Of a stretch of DNA of 64,000 nucleotides, positions 31,774 to 43,973 are shown piece by piece (position 1 is the first letter of the stretch; each line of letters opens with the position of its first letter). The notes beneath the pieces were generated by a model. It saw only the letters and a list, made by a program, of their open reading frames with translations. It did not search any database and had not been told where the DNA came from. The stretch covers positions 27,455,915 to 27,519,914 of the forward strand of contig CAIIXF020000001.1 in assembly GCA_903813345.2 (NCBI GenBank), in the 5' to 3' direction. The DNA is from Owenia fusiformis (lineage: Eukaryota; Annelida; Polychaeta; Sabellida; Oweniidae). Both the position numbers and the translations under genes were made by a program.

Positions 31774-34700
31774 AGCATCCACAACGCTCTGCAAATCAGT
31801 CGCAATAAAATAAAATTATGAGAAATAAACATCAATAATCGACTGTATTATTGGGATGAATGTGTCGACTTGGCATTTGTGACTGTTCTTTATGGCATCA
31901 TCGAAGTAGTTTTAACTTTGAAGTTGGAACCTGTATTCTGGTTATCCCAATATATCAATGAATCCAGACATTTATAGTGTATCATTTTGCATAATTATAC
32001 GTACAATTATTCAAAAGCCCCAAGCCGGCCGACAATGGCTTATGAGACACTGTCCATCTCAGAAATATTGCTAATAAAATTATTGATTTTGAATGAAAAA
32101 ATATTAAAGAACCACAATCAGTCAATTACTAGTACGTCGAATAATCCACTCATGCGAAGTGTCATGTCGGTACGGTGGCCTCTATATGTGAATGAATCCA
32201 AACATATCTATAGTGTACTTAGCATGTATAATTACGATTTGGTAGTTTGGGGCACGCCATGCACACTGTAATAACACACCTCGATTCATTCTTGGTGTCA
32301 GTTCTCATTTGGTAAAAAAAAACATTGCTTGGGAAGCTTGGCAGGACGAGTTGATTTTTGTCAAGATGGTAATTAAAAATGACTTTAGCGACGTCTTCTG
32401 TAATCTAAGGGAGCATTATAAGATCATGAGGTAATGTAGCACATAAAACACATTTCAAAATTGCATTGAATTTGGTAATGCTAGCATATTGGACACATGT
32501 AATCAGCTTCTGTTCCATTCTGTTGGATACGGACAGTCTAACGCAATCCTGACATGGAAGTAGGCCTTTAGAAGGACACTGGCAATAGTCTATGACACGG
32601 ATACCTAAAATCGAGTCAAAATGTTCGGACGTCAAAGGCTAGCCTTATCAACATACTATTGGGTATCCGTATACTAAACTATGAAGAAAACTGGCAAAAA
32701 CAAAAGACTCAGATTTGTAACTGGAGTCTAATAATCAACTATACTATGTACTGTGGGAATCGATCCTCAACATCGATACGCAATGAAATATACAAGATAT
32801 ATAGACCAACTCCCAAATCAAAAAGTCAAAAACCCGTCAGTTCGAAAGAATTTCGGCCAATAGTGTTAGCAATTTTCTTTTTTTTTGTTTTATTACGACG
32901 CTTGCAAGTCAAACATGGTTGACCGAAGTCTTGCATGAATTGCGACGACATTGACCGTCTCCCCAGGGCATGCTGGGCTTATATTAAATCGAAACCATCA
33001 TCCGAAGCACACAAAGTCATTAAAAACAGATGTGACGTTCATTTGTCTTTGTCCTGTGGAAGCTATCGTGATGCAGCAGATTCAAATGAACAGAGACTAT
33101 TAAAGGGTTCCGATTAGCATCCCGTATAAAAACAATATGGCGGCTCTAGGCGAATCAACTGGATCAGTCCATTTTTAAGAAATAAGGGGAGTTCTGTAAA
33201 ATCCAGTTTATTGAAATTGTCTTTGAGATAAAGTAATCCGTTTATAATGATTTTGAAAACGTTATCCAAAGAGTGATTGCGTTCAAAGAATACATGTACA
33301 ACAGCCAATATAAATCCTTGCATTAGAAACCGGTTTGTCTTGCTTTGTTTCATTTGTAGGATATTTCATATGCCAAGCTGTGTGCTATTACGTTATGGGG
33401 AAATTTAGATGCCAATTTTTCCTTATTATACACAAATAGATGATCCTGAAACTTCGCCCATAAATGTGGAATTGATTTGTCAAAATAAAAATCACCCTTT
33501 TATAAATGTGTGACGATCTATAATATACTTATGCTATATAACAGTTAGAGGTGTTGACACAACGATCTCAAACCTGTGAACCCTTGAGTATTATTCCGGG
33601 ATCGGGCCTTTTATACTAAACGGTGAGCAACACCAGAAACGAGCGTTCGATTTGCTAAACGATATGCGTCACCCTTTAAATCAAAAGAAATGACACGATA
33701 TACCAACTAAGAGAGCGTCTTAAGGGGAAACAGATAAAATAGATGCACCGATTGGGTCATCAATTAAAAGGTTTTAGTCACAGGGGACCTTAAGTGATTT
33801 CTCCAAGTCCCCAATGTGATTTAAAAACTGATATCAGTTCCCCGGGAAGGAGTTCAAACCCCGCAACAATGTCATACTGATCCTCAAGATTATCGTATGG
33901 TTTATAGGAGGTACTCGAGACTCGAGCAACAAGCGCTTCATCATTCAAAGTACCTTTTAGATTTGTTTGTATTCAGATCTTAAAGGTGACCTCTAGTTTG
34001 CAACTATACTGACTCTGCATTCGGGTACATAGCCCTATATGGTGCCTTCAAAGATACAATTACATAAGCGCAAATGCCAAAGGGAAGGGTGACTAAAAAC
34101 TTCAAAGAAACCCAACAAGAAAAGCAAACTGTAAGTGTAAGAAAAGTAGACCCTATATATCCCAAAACCATGATCTAACGTGAAAAGAAACAATGTCTAA
34201 CATCCCAAAATAGAGTTTCATACATCCATCGATTTGAATGGCATACTGAGTTCTAACTTTAATCTTCATCACATATTTGCAGCTGTTGGCAGAGAGAAAA
34301 GTGATTGTTTCACAAACTACAAAGAAAAGTTATGATTAACTCTTGAACTAAGTATATAAAAATCGGTTTGCACCCTTCGAGAGGCAATCAGGTCTCAAAT
34401 GCTGTCGTAACTCAAATCATGCACTATATACTTCTCTGCTTGAAACGAAGATGGCATTATCTATGAATTATTTCTGTATTTTCATGTATTTTAATCTTAT
34501 ATCAAAATCTGAACACACTATTTTTACGTTTCATTCATAGAATTTACTTCATTAAAATTGAGTTTTCAAAGTTTGATTATATTGTTAAAACTTCCCATTT
34601 TCCAATGTACGTATTCAAATACGGCAAATGAAACTTTTGATTCGATTGGCTACGAATTAAATGGAATCGCATAAGCCACAATATCGATTACCCGATCCCC

Positions 34701-36225
34701 ATTCTTGAAAATGCTAATCCCCTCTATAGTACAAGACTTGAGCTGGTATCATTTCTTTGATGAATTAAGGACTAAAAGATAATGTCTTTCCGCATGCCAT
34801 TCTCTCTTTTTCTACTTTACACAGCGAACTGTAGGCAACTAGATCTCTCAGCCAAACAGACCGAAATACGTCAAAAGGGAAATGATCATAATATTTTTTG
34901 CAGAAACCTAGCTAGCCTGAATAATATTTTCATTAACAAAAATAATGACATAGCTTTACATAGGTCACCTTAATAGAATGATATGTCCCGTTTGATGAGC
35001 AACTAAAAGCCTACGTGAAGTGCCAGGGGCCATAATCTAATTACGCCAATTTATTTTAACCGTTCAACAATTCCTTGTTTAATTCATAGTGGACCCGTTT
35101 ACTCATGACATTTGGTATTGTAATCACATAGTATTCAACACGATATTGTAGTAATAACCAAATTAACGATGACAATACTGGCATAATGATATTCAATAAA
35201 ACATACACAAGGCGATGCAATTGAATCATAGTGACATCCACATTCAATCATCGAAAATCAAAGAATTCGAAGTTAGAACGAGTTTAGTGATCGCTCTATT
35301 GACACAACAACAAATCCAAGTTGTACTCAATGTGTTTACATATGAAATTGTTTGAACAATTCTTTGGAACAAACTGCGGACATTAGAAAATCGAGTATTG
35401 TTGACATTCATATGATTGTACCGTGAATAACAGTTTAAATGTAATGGGAAATTAGTAGTAGAGGAATCCTGTACCATACTTTACAACGACAAAATACATC
35501 AACGTTTTGGAAAAAGACTTGTTGAAAGAATTTGTTCCCGAAATTGGAAGAACGCGGCATGTCCGTGGAACTAAAGGGAAAAGAAATTCAGATTATTGCA
35601 ACCAAAATGGATAAGTGTTAATTTTAGCTGGAATAAATTACTGATTCCAGTTGGTGTCACAATCAAAACCAAAGAACATAAATCATTATTCGAAAGGTAT
35701 TTGGGATTACATCTCTTATACTGTACACTGAAGAGACTACCAATGGGCAGTATAAACTATAACAGCCAGCTACAACAAACGATGCAGTTCACTCAATCAA
35801 AAGCCTGCTTGGATGTAAAATAGCAGGACACTGTATTCAGTTTTGAACAAAATACTCAATCGGAGGGGCGCCAGCCGATAAATCGGAGCATATGTGACTG
35901 ACATTACCTCCAAATATACAGAAAATAGTATATTCTAAAATCGTTACTCTCAAACGAATATAAATAACAGGTATATATATACAAAGGGAAAGATCGCAAT
36001 GCAAGTAAGTACATATATACAGAAAATCAGACATTCATGTATCGTTCATCGCATAAATTGAAAATATAATATTCTCACATTTATTGATAACTGGTGTTGT
36101 TTGATAGTTTCGCCAGAGGCTAATCACAGAGTGGCTGAAATGTGAAATTACAATTATGTCAATGCTATCTATCAAATTTTATTTATGACCACTGCACTTT
36201 CTAGAGTAGGTATACACTGATTTAA
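31774..36225. other. 4.4 kb with no gene or clear repeat
   Basis: Open frames are all short and lack codon or domain signals. About 32,025-32,050 shares GGCTTATGAGACAC with 43,540-43,553, perhaps tails of one old repeat family. I see nothing else to annotate. Confidence 0.5.
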
Positions 36226-36840
36226 CAGTCACAGGTAGGGATCAAATTCGCCCCTTCCCGTTCATACCGCCGTTTTCCGTAGAGGTTACCGCGCCTTCGA
36301 GTAGAAATACCGCCCCTTCGAGTAGAAATCACGGACAGGTAGGTCATAGAACTGCATCTAAATCGTAATTCACAATAATTATCCGATCTGTTTATGGTCT
36401 AATAAGTTGAATCACATATTTATCTACCATTTTCACCCATGTCCCACGCCAGCTTACCTCAAGTTTCTTCATAAACGGGCGCACAGTCGGGAATTATCAT
36501 TCGAAAATCTCTCGTGGCCAGTTGTTTTGGTAAAACTCATGTTTGTATTAGTTCCCCCAGCTACCACATATAATTGGAATTGTGCCATGAATGTTAAAGA
36601 TAATATCCTTTTGTTCGTTCATATAATATTCCATCCCATTTGACGATCAACACAATTTGACACGAAGCTCCACTGTTTCTTTGTAACAGTTCCACACCTT
36701 ATTAGTAGGTGTACTGTACGTACATTGAATATTGATTCCAGTTCATCTGCTGGCATATGTTAAACGAAGTGTGCAAACTGCAATCAATGGTGTGGAATAG
36801 CACTATATTGGGAAGGAATTCTCTATTTTGTACACATACG

Positions 36841-36897
36841 ATGTTAGTTTCTCGCGACGATGTTAGTTTCTCGCGACGATGTTAGTTTCTCGCGAAT
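36841..36897. repeat. Three tandem copies of a 19-base unit
   Basis: GATGTTAGTTTCTCGCGAC is repeated three times, the last copy ending in A instead of C. CTCGCGA is itself partly palindromic. Confidence 0.85.
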
Positions 36898-36965
36898 AGG
36901 CCCATGGGCGTTTATTTGAAAGTGTGGTGTATGAAAAGGTTTTTCCCTCTTTAAAAAGGTAACTG

Positions 36966-37107
36966 GTCAACTCAACCCCAAGTCAACTCAACCCAAGTCA
37001 AGTCAACCCTTAGTCAACTCGACCCCAAGTCAAGTCAACCCTTAGTCAACTCGACCCCAAGTCCATCTCAACCCTTGGTCAACTCAACCCTTAGTCAACT
37101 CGACCCC
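36966..37107. repeat. Minisatellite with a 15-17-base unit
   Basis: About nine variants of AGTCAACTC(A/G)ACCCC(A) and AGTCAAGTCAACCCTT follow one another in tandem. Confidence 0.85.
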
Positions 37108-37479
37108 ACCATATTTAAATATCTATAAAAACAATTAGATGTACCTTTCATTATGATATTGATGAATTTTGAAAGAATTAGGGATAAATTAGAAACTAGA
37201 TATAAATCGGAAATGTTAAGTAATTTTCTGAATTTATTGATTGTAAAAAGTAAGGTGAATTAATTCTAAAAGATTAAATCATATTGGTTTTATCTAGAGA
37301 AGTTTATGCTAAACACTTTTAATTTAACAATTTATAATTTTTATGAATATGACATTTATTTACCAAAATAATACGTGATTAATATGAGTATAGTTTTAAC
37401 AGAATTAGCCTAGCCTATCTTAATAGGGCTATTCACGATGCTATTCATATATTTCACACCTTCAAGGTAAATTGGCTGG

Positions 37480-38290
37480 CTATTGGATTAACTTTCCAAA
37501 ATAAAGGAGCACGTAGGTTATCGCAATTAATTTCAAACGATTCTAACTTGAATTATGAATATTTTCTGATCATGAACATGGGTGTATCTTTTAGATCCAT
37601 TCATTATCTTCAAGAAAAGTACATATAATGATAATTTAGTTAATCAGACCTAAGTGATATTGAAGGGGCAATGGACCAATCAACATACTTTTTCAAAAAT
37701 GTTGACCTAATTTTCACCAAAAATGCAACCTTTTATTATATTGTTGAATGCATAATTAGAATGTGCTTGGAGACATGTTCGATTTCCTAAAAGAAGAAGT
37801 TGATTGCTCCAGGGACTTTAAAGATACTGAATTTGGATGACCAAAATGAACTGAAACTAATGGATAGCATGGGATTTTTCAATGAAGAAATAACATGGGT
37901 AACACTTATCTTAAAGCAATTAAGTTTTTCTTTCAAGAACTATTTGATACATCAAAATAAAGAATAGTCATGCATTAAACATTGTAAAAAATGATTGCAT
38001 TTTCGGTGAAAATTAGGTCAACATCTTTGAAAAAGTGTGTTGATGGGTTGATTGCTAGATAAATATCTCCGAGTTTGTTTGACTTTATTATTGCTACGCA
38101 TAATTTTCTTTGAAATAATGAATTTATCTAAAAGAGAAACTTGTCTTCATTGTCAGAAAATAGTCATAATCCAAGATATAACCTTCTGAAATTGTTTGCG
38201 ATAACCCACCTGCTCCTTTGTTTATTAAAAATTATTTCAAATAAATGCCCAGTTGGCAAAACATTTGAGAAAAGGGATGAAATTGCGAAT
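37480..38290. repeat. Nested inverted repeats (element inside a palindrome)
   Basis: The outer arms are about 37,495-37,620 and 38,110-38,235: AAAGGAGCACGTAGGTTATCG on the left against the reversed AAAGGAGCAGGTGGGTTATCG on the right. Inside them lies a second inverted pair, about 37,670-37,735 and 38,000-38,062, sharing TGTTGACCTAATTTTCACC. The inner pair looks like a roughly 390-base MITE inserted in the loop of the outer one. Confidence 0.65.
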
Positions 38291-38939
38291 AGTACATATG
38301 TAAGGTAATACGTGATTAATGTCGTTCAAGTACAAATGATTAATAAAAATGAGGTCACATATTGGTCAACGTTTTTGCCCACGTTCGTGATCATACTAGT
38401 GCGTGAGTATGAAGGCCATGTGTCAACTATACAATCGATAATATCCCCCTAGCTATTCCTCTAAATAAACGCCTATCCTCCTTGGAAAATTGTTTTCTCC
38501 CTCTTAATATAGGCCCATGGGCGTTTATTAAAAATTCTTTCAAATAAACGCCCTGTGCAAAATAAACGCCCGTAGGCTTATTCGCGAGAGAGAGTAAAGA
38601 ATAACTTGTAGATTTGTGATCATAACCACTGGCGAATCCAGAAGTTAACAAGGGGGGGGGGGTGTACATTTCAAATCCAAAAACTTTGAATGCCCATTTT
38701 TGATAATTTGACCTAAAAAGGCCCACTGCAAAAAATTTTGGCACACAATTGTTTGTGGGCCCCGGTAATTTGGCTCATTAACATAAATGTGACGACGTTT
38801 TTGCACTTTAACCAACCAGGACAGCAGAGGTTTTGATTTTCGTGGCCTCTTTGTTTAAATGTTTACGACATAAAGGTGAGAAGTTCTGCTGTATTTTATT
38901 GCAATTCTTTAAAAATCGATGGGCTGCGATTTGAGAAAT

Positions 38940-39030
38940 TCTAATCTATTTACATAGACTATGATTTGTGTCGTTTGTATCGTTTTTGAAAGAACTCTAA
39001 AAACGACACAAATCACGTGTAAATAGTTCT
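38940..39030. repeat. Hairpin
   Basis: Sequence around ATGATTTGTGTCGTTT (about 38,960) is followed after a short loop by AAAACGACACAAATCACGTG (about 38,999), with the flanks CTATTTACA and TGTAAATAG also pairing. Confidence 0.65.
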
Positions 39031-39639
39031 CTGTGATCTGAACTTTGCCAATTTAACATTAATCTGAATAAAAGGAGAGTTCTACCTATCTGAAACCAAA
39101 ATACGATTAAGGTGCGTAATCCAAAAACGAAAACGGCGGAATTTGACAGAAACTGTAAAGTCGAAACAATGCTGGTATAACAGGTATATATTCTTATACA
39201 TTTAGCCATTTAAACAGTAAAATCAATCAAATTTTACGTTGGACGAGGTGTGAAGGAACAAAAATGACCCCAAATCCAAGAAAAACGTACTTAACTGAAA
39301 TGGTGGATGTCAGGGGGTAATTTGTGTGCTGTCCTACGAGCAACCTAGACATATGTAAGTACCCTTAAAAACGTAGATGATATGAAACACATTCCTCTAA
39401 CTGAATATACTATGAAGAAAGGGCTAGGTTGACTGAATTAAAAGATAGAGCCTTTGTGTTCGTAAATTCTGTCGATTATCTACTCGAAGGAGCGGCAACC
39501 TGTACGGAAAACAGCGGTATGGACGCGAAGGTGCGATCTGATCCCTACCTGTGACAGTATGATAGTGCATATTTCTTAATCACTTGTCATATTTAATCCA
39601 AACTCGAAAAAGTGTTTATATACTGTATACATTAAGGTG

Positions 39640-40640
39640 ACATTTAAGTTAATCAAAAGTACAAAAACATGGGAGCCATATTTTTTTGATAAAGTCAGAA
39701 GATTTTGTATTCTGTTTTCCTTGTATGTGAATGCATTTCCTGACTTAAGAGACACATAAAAGAAAACCTCACATTTAAACGCATTTTTCCAAACTATGAA
39801 TTGGAGGTGCATGGCTCCCCAAAGCTAGCATGAAGAGTGTGAAGTGGGGCTATTTTTTGAAAGTTTCAAGGAGTAGCCTTGCAACAGTCACACATTTGCA
39901 AGAATTCAAAATTTCCAGATATAATCTTACCTTACCAAGGAACAACGAAGGAGCATGAAAATGTGTACTGCTTGCATTGTTAGAGTATAATAAAGCTCAA
40001 ACCATTGTGAATTCTAAATATTTCATGTCCACCATTTTATTTCCTGGAACTATTTTTTAGTCCAGAGTTATCCTCATTCATGTATCCATTGTTTATCATT
40101 CATAAAGCCTCTATCATGTATCTATCATGATAATAATACTGTAATAGATAAAATATACAAGTGATAATCCATGCCACTTGGTGTAGTCACAAAACTTGTA
40201 TGAGGATTAATCAGGAAGTCTAGAAGTAGTTCCGGCAAACAAAATGGTGAACATGAAATATTTAGAATTTACAATGGTTTGAGCTTTATTATACTCTAAC
40301 AATGCAAGAAGTGCACATTTTCATGCTCCTTCGTTGTTCCTGGGAAAGGTAAGATGATTTGTGGAAATTTTGAATTCTTGCAAATGTGTGACTGTTGCAA
40401 GGCTACTCCTTGAAACTTTCAAAAATTAGCCTCACTTCGCACTCTTCATGCTAGCTTTGGGGATCCATGCACCTCCAATTCATAGTTTGGAAAAATGCGT
40501 TTATGTGTGATGTTAACTTTGACATGTTTCACTAGTCAAGATATACAATTCATATACAAGGTAAACAGATTTTAAAAACATGTGTCTTTATCAAAAAAAT
40601 ATGGCAGTCATTTTTTGTACTTTTTATTTAATTTAGCTTC
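39640..40640. repeat. Long palindrome 1, arms of about 400 bases
   Basis: The left arm (39,640 to about 40,060) and right arm (about 40,235-40,640) are inverted copies with few differences. Shared strings include TAGAGTATAATAAAGCTCAA, CAACGAAGGAGCATGAAAAT and GAATTGGAGGTGCATGG, each reversed in the other arm. The spacer is about 180 bases. Confidence 0.8.
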
Positions 40641-40659
40641 GCCTTAGGTTATTCTTTCC

Positions 40660-41040
40660 AAACAACATTTTTGAAAAAATCCCTATACCTGCGCATGTTA
40701 TTTTCTGGTACAAAGTATGAAGGCATGTGTGTATTTCCTTGCTTTTTTCAGGAAAGTATCCTTGCAATGTCTTCTTTTAGTAAACCTGGTAACAGGTCAA
40801 TGGCAACTCCAGGAAATGCTGATATTTCAAGAAAAATCATTCAAAATGGCCGCCTTTTCAATTTTCCAAATTTCTTCTCCAAGTTTCTGGATTTCCATTG
40901 ACCACTTAATAGGTTTACTTAGAGAAGACAATGTAATGATACTTTCCTGGAAAAATCAAGGAAATTCACACATGCCTTTATTTATTTTGTTCCAGAAAAT
41001 AACATGTGCAGGTATAGCAAATATTCCAAAATGTTGTTTG
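40660..41040. repeat. Long palindrome 2, arms of about 145 bases
   Basis: CCTGCGCATGTTATTTTCTGG near 40,688 pairs with the reverse of CCAGAAAATAACATGTGCAGG near 40,993, and GGAAAGTATC near 40,751 pairs with GATACTTTCC near 40,938. The spacer is about 90 bases. Confidence 0.75.
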
Positions 41041-41059
41041 GAATTAGTGTATACGTTTG

Positions 41060-41410
41060 GTATTTTAATGCAATCCTCAATGGAGTCGCATGTTAATTTC
41101 AAATGTGAACCACCCTTCCCTACATCTTTAAATTGTTCACAGAGTGCACCAATGTACCTAGAAAAGAGTCTAGGGATGCTTTTTTATGAAACATATATGA
41201 AAAATGAGAAAATTCAGTGGCCCACTTTTTGTACTTTTGTGCTTTTTAAGTAGGTCACTAAATTTTCTCTTTTTTATACATTTCATAAAAACATTCTCTA
41301 GGTGCCATGCATAGTGCACTCTGTGCAAAACTGAAAGATGTATATGTGGGGAAGGAGGAGTTCACATTTGAAAATAACATGTGACTCTATGAGGATTGCA
41401 ATCAAAATGG
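41060..41410. repeat. Long palindrome 3, arms of about 165 bases
   Basis: GCACTCTGTG near 41,318 pairs with CACAGAGTGC near 41,138, and CTCTAGGTGCCAT pairs with TAATGTACCTAGA-like sequence. The arms meet almost without a spacer near 41,235. It ends about 125 bases before the GT92 exon. Confidence 0.7.
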
Positions 41411-41535
41411 CCTAAAGTACACAATGACGTTAAGTAACCTGCAGTTTTTAGAGCAAACTCGGGATCGACGTTTTGGGTCACCGTGTATGTTTCTAGTATA
41501 TTGCACAATATTTAAAAAATAATTCATCATTTCAG

Positions 41536-43222
41536 AAAAGGCTTAAGCGATGTTTGGTCCTCGCAGGGTTCCTGCTGGGCATTTACATCCTGCAGACAGT
41601 ATTTGTACTAACAGTTACCAATGATGAACAACCAAATATCGCCAGCAATGATTCTATTATCCTACCTCGAGAACTAAACCCATCAACTGCAAACATTCGT
41701 ATGGCGATTCACAAATACAACGATACAAATAGCATTGAGCCATTGAGTATTGTCACTCCAAGTAGACATGTTAAAGTACGTTATAATTTCAACAAGGGTT
41801 GGCAAATCCAAACCGATTATTTTGAGATTTACCTGTACAGGGCATACTACGATAATCGTGAAACATTAGACACTAACCCAGCTGTGAGGGTGATAGGCGT
41901 TTCAGAATTCATGGAAAATAGAACGCTGCATTGTTTATTATGGTTCAAGGGACAAAGACGCCCTACAAGAACCAATGTAATATTAGGGCATATAGGAGAA
42001 GGAGTCCCGAGACATGGAAAAATGTTTAGAGAATACATATACTCATGTATCTTACCAACAACTATTGATAATACCTATATATCCCCAGAATATGTCTCCA
42101 TTATAACATCAGAGTTTAGCACGCCAACCAATCTGTTGGAAGTCAAAATACCAGAGATTCCGAAAAAGAAAATAGACTTCGGTATGTGTGTATCAATAAC
42201 ATATTGGAACCAAGACCCTTATAAACTTATAGAATGGCTGGAACTTTTAAAATTGTGGGGCGTTGGTGAAGTTAGCGTTTACAATAACAGCCTTGTTGCA
42301 GCGAGTGATGCCGTCTTCCGCTATTACAGTGAGAATGGGTTCGTTGACTACAGAAGTGGAGAATTACTAATGGAAGATCAGGGTAATTCAACATTTTCCT
42401 CTACTCTGACCTTGAAAAATTAATTATTTTTTACAGATAAAATCATAACATTTTTCACTAAATTCATTGTTTCTATCATTGACTTTACTTTTGTTATTGG
42501 ACTCACAATTACATCGTGCATTGACTAATTTAACCCAGATTTTATAGTTGATTGTACATGTTTATCTGTTGATGTGGTTACGCTATGTTATTTAAATATA
42601 TTAATGAACCAAACTATTTTCAGGTGAATATACTCTCTTACTGATGATGACACCTGTCCTCAATGACTGTATGTACAGGAACATGTTCCGTTATCGCAAA
42701 CTTGTTATCACCGACTTCGATGAACTTATCGTACCACGTCTTCCATCTATGAACAACTACCACGATCTTTTACGTGAAATAGACCGCGAACAACCAAGAG
42801 ACTTTGATTACAAGATGTATTGGTTTAGAAACGTATACTTCTTTCTTGATCTTCATCCTAATGTTAATAGACCAAAATACCTCATTACTCCCCGGTATCT
42901 TACCAGAATTACCAATAGTGAGTATGGATATTCTATCAAATCTATCAATGATCCGATGATTTGCATCCGTGTCCATAACCACTACTGTTGGGAGGTTATA
43001 TCAAAGTATGACAATGGACCATGGACAGTGGACGTTGATACGACACTAGGTATGAATCAGCATTACAAACGTTGTCATTTTGATGATTATCTTCAAGAAC
43101 CAGGCTCGTGCAAGAAAATGATGCAGGTTACATATTTTGATGATACCATGCTGAGATTTAGGGACCCCATTGATTCAATTGTGAGACAGACGATTGCAAA
43201 ACTGAATATGACACTGATGTAA
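41536..43222 (+). CDS. Glycosyltransferase family 92 (DUF23) type II membrane protein, 5' exon not found
   Basis: Exons are 41,536-42,382 (acceptor TTTCAG, donor G/GTAATT) and 42,624-43,222 (acceptor TTTTCAG); the phase-1 join restores Gly. They encode 481 residues if the first exon is read from its acceptor. The frame opens KRLKRC, then a transmembrane anchor LVLAGFLLGIYILQTVFVLTV, the layout of a Golgi type II enzyme; the ATG must lie on an upstream exon I could not place. The GT92 core begins with DFGMCVSITYWNQDPYKLIE and continues after the intron with TPVLNDCMYRNMFRYRKL and DFDELIVPR, where DFDE is the candidate metal-binding DxD motif. GT92 members add galactose to N-glycan fucose in worms; the acceptor here is unknown. 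The stop is TAA at 43,220. Confidence 0.82.
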
Positions 43223-43973
43223 CAAATTAAGAATCTCTGGTATTAAGCGCACACGACCCAAGGAAAATTGATGGCAAAAAGTAATCGAATCCTCATTATA
43301 TGCTCAGAAAATGGTAACTTAGTTTAATACCTGCAAACTTAATCTATCAAGATAAGAACCATCATTTTCAATTACCAATTATGAAACCTGGCGCAAGATC
43401 CAAACAATCCCATTCCCAAGTACTTAAACAATATAGAAAATTGTAAGTTTAGTTCATATAGTTTATTTAAGTGTCACATGTTCATACATACAATAAAATA
43501 CAATACTAAAATACATTAATAAAAACCTCTGGCCGATGCCGGCTTATGAGACACTTACATATGAATAAATAAATAGCATCAATATTATTACAATGTTATT
43601 ACAAACGTTCCCGATTAAATGCCCTCTTTTGAAATATTTTTTATAAAGAAGAAGCAATTTATTATAGAGTGGAGTGTAATATTATTTCTCTTAAATATGG
43701 AAATAGGTCATTTCTGGCTCTGTCTCTGAGTGTAAAACACATAAGATACGGAAATGTATCAGTGAGGCATTGCTCGCTAAAATATAACGGTAACCCAAAA
43801 TATTTACATCATTATAAACAATTCTGTAACAATTAAGAATTGATTTGTAACATACATCATTATATACAATAAAATGATTTATATATTTTAATTATTCGCA
43901 AGTCGGTTTCACAGTCGTTTATCGATGGGCTTCCCCATTTCTTTAATATTAGTCTCCAATGTGACATTGAATC
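43223..43973. other. Space between convergent GT92 and receptor genes
   Basis: No gene seen. A plus-strand AATAAA occurs near 43,491. GCCGGCTTATGAGACAC near 43,537 recalls a similar word near 32,030 and may be the tail of an old repeat. Confidence 0.5.

Larger units (their letters stand above)
36226..39557. mobile_element. 3.3-kb composite DNA element with about 85-base terminal inverted repeats
   Basis: GTCACAGGTAGGGATCA occurs at the left end and, reversed, at the right end. The match continues through CATACCGC(C/T)GTTTTCCGTA and CCTTCGAGTAGA for about 85 bases at roughly four-fifths identity. On the left, CGCCCCTTCGAGTAGAAAT-like words are repeated in tandem. No transposase is visible. 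The interior holds minisatellites and nested inverted repeats (listed separately), so it is a decayed or non-autonomous element that collected others. The target duplication is not clear. Confidence 0.6.

Noticed and set aside
31987-32271. 94-codon plus-strand frame
   Set aside because: Low-complexity composition, no start context, no splice partners.
40717-41253. 178-codon plus-strand open frame
   Set aside because: It runs across palindromes 2 and 3, has no recognisable domain, and its composition is explained by the inverted repeats.
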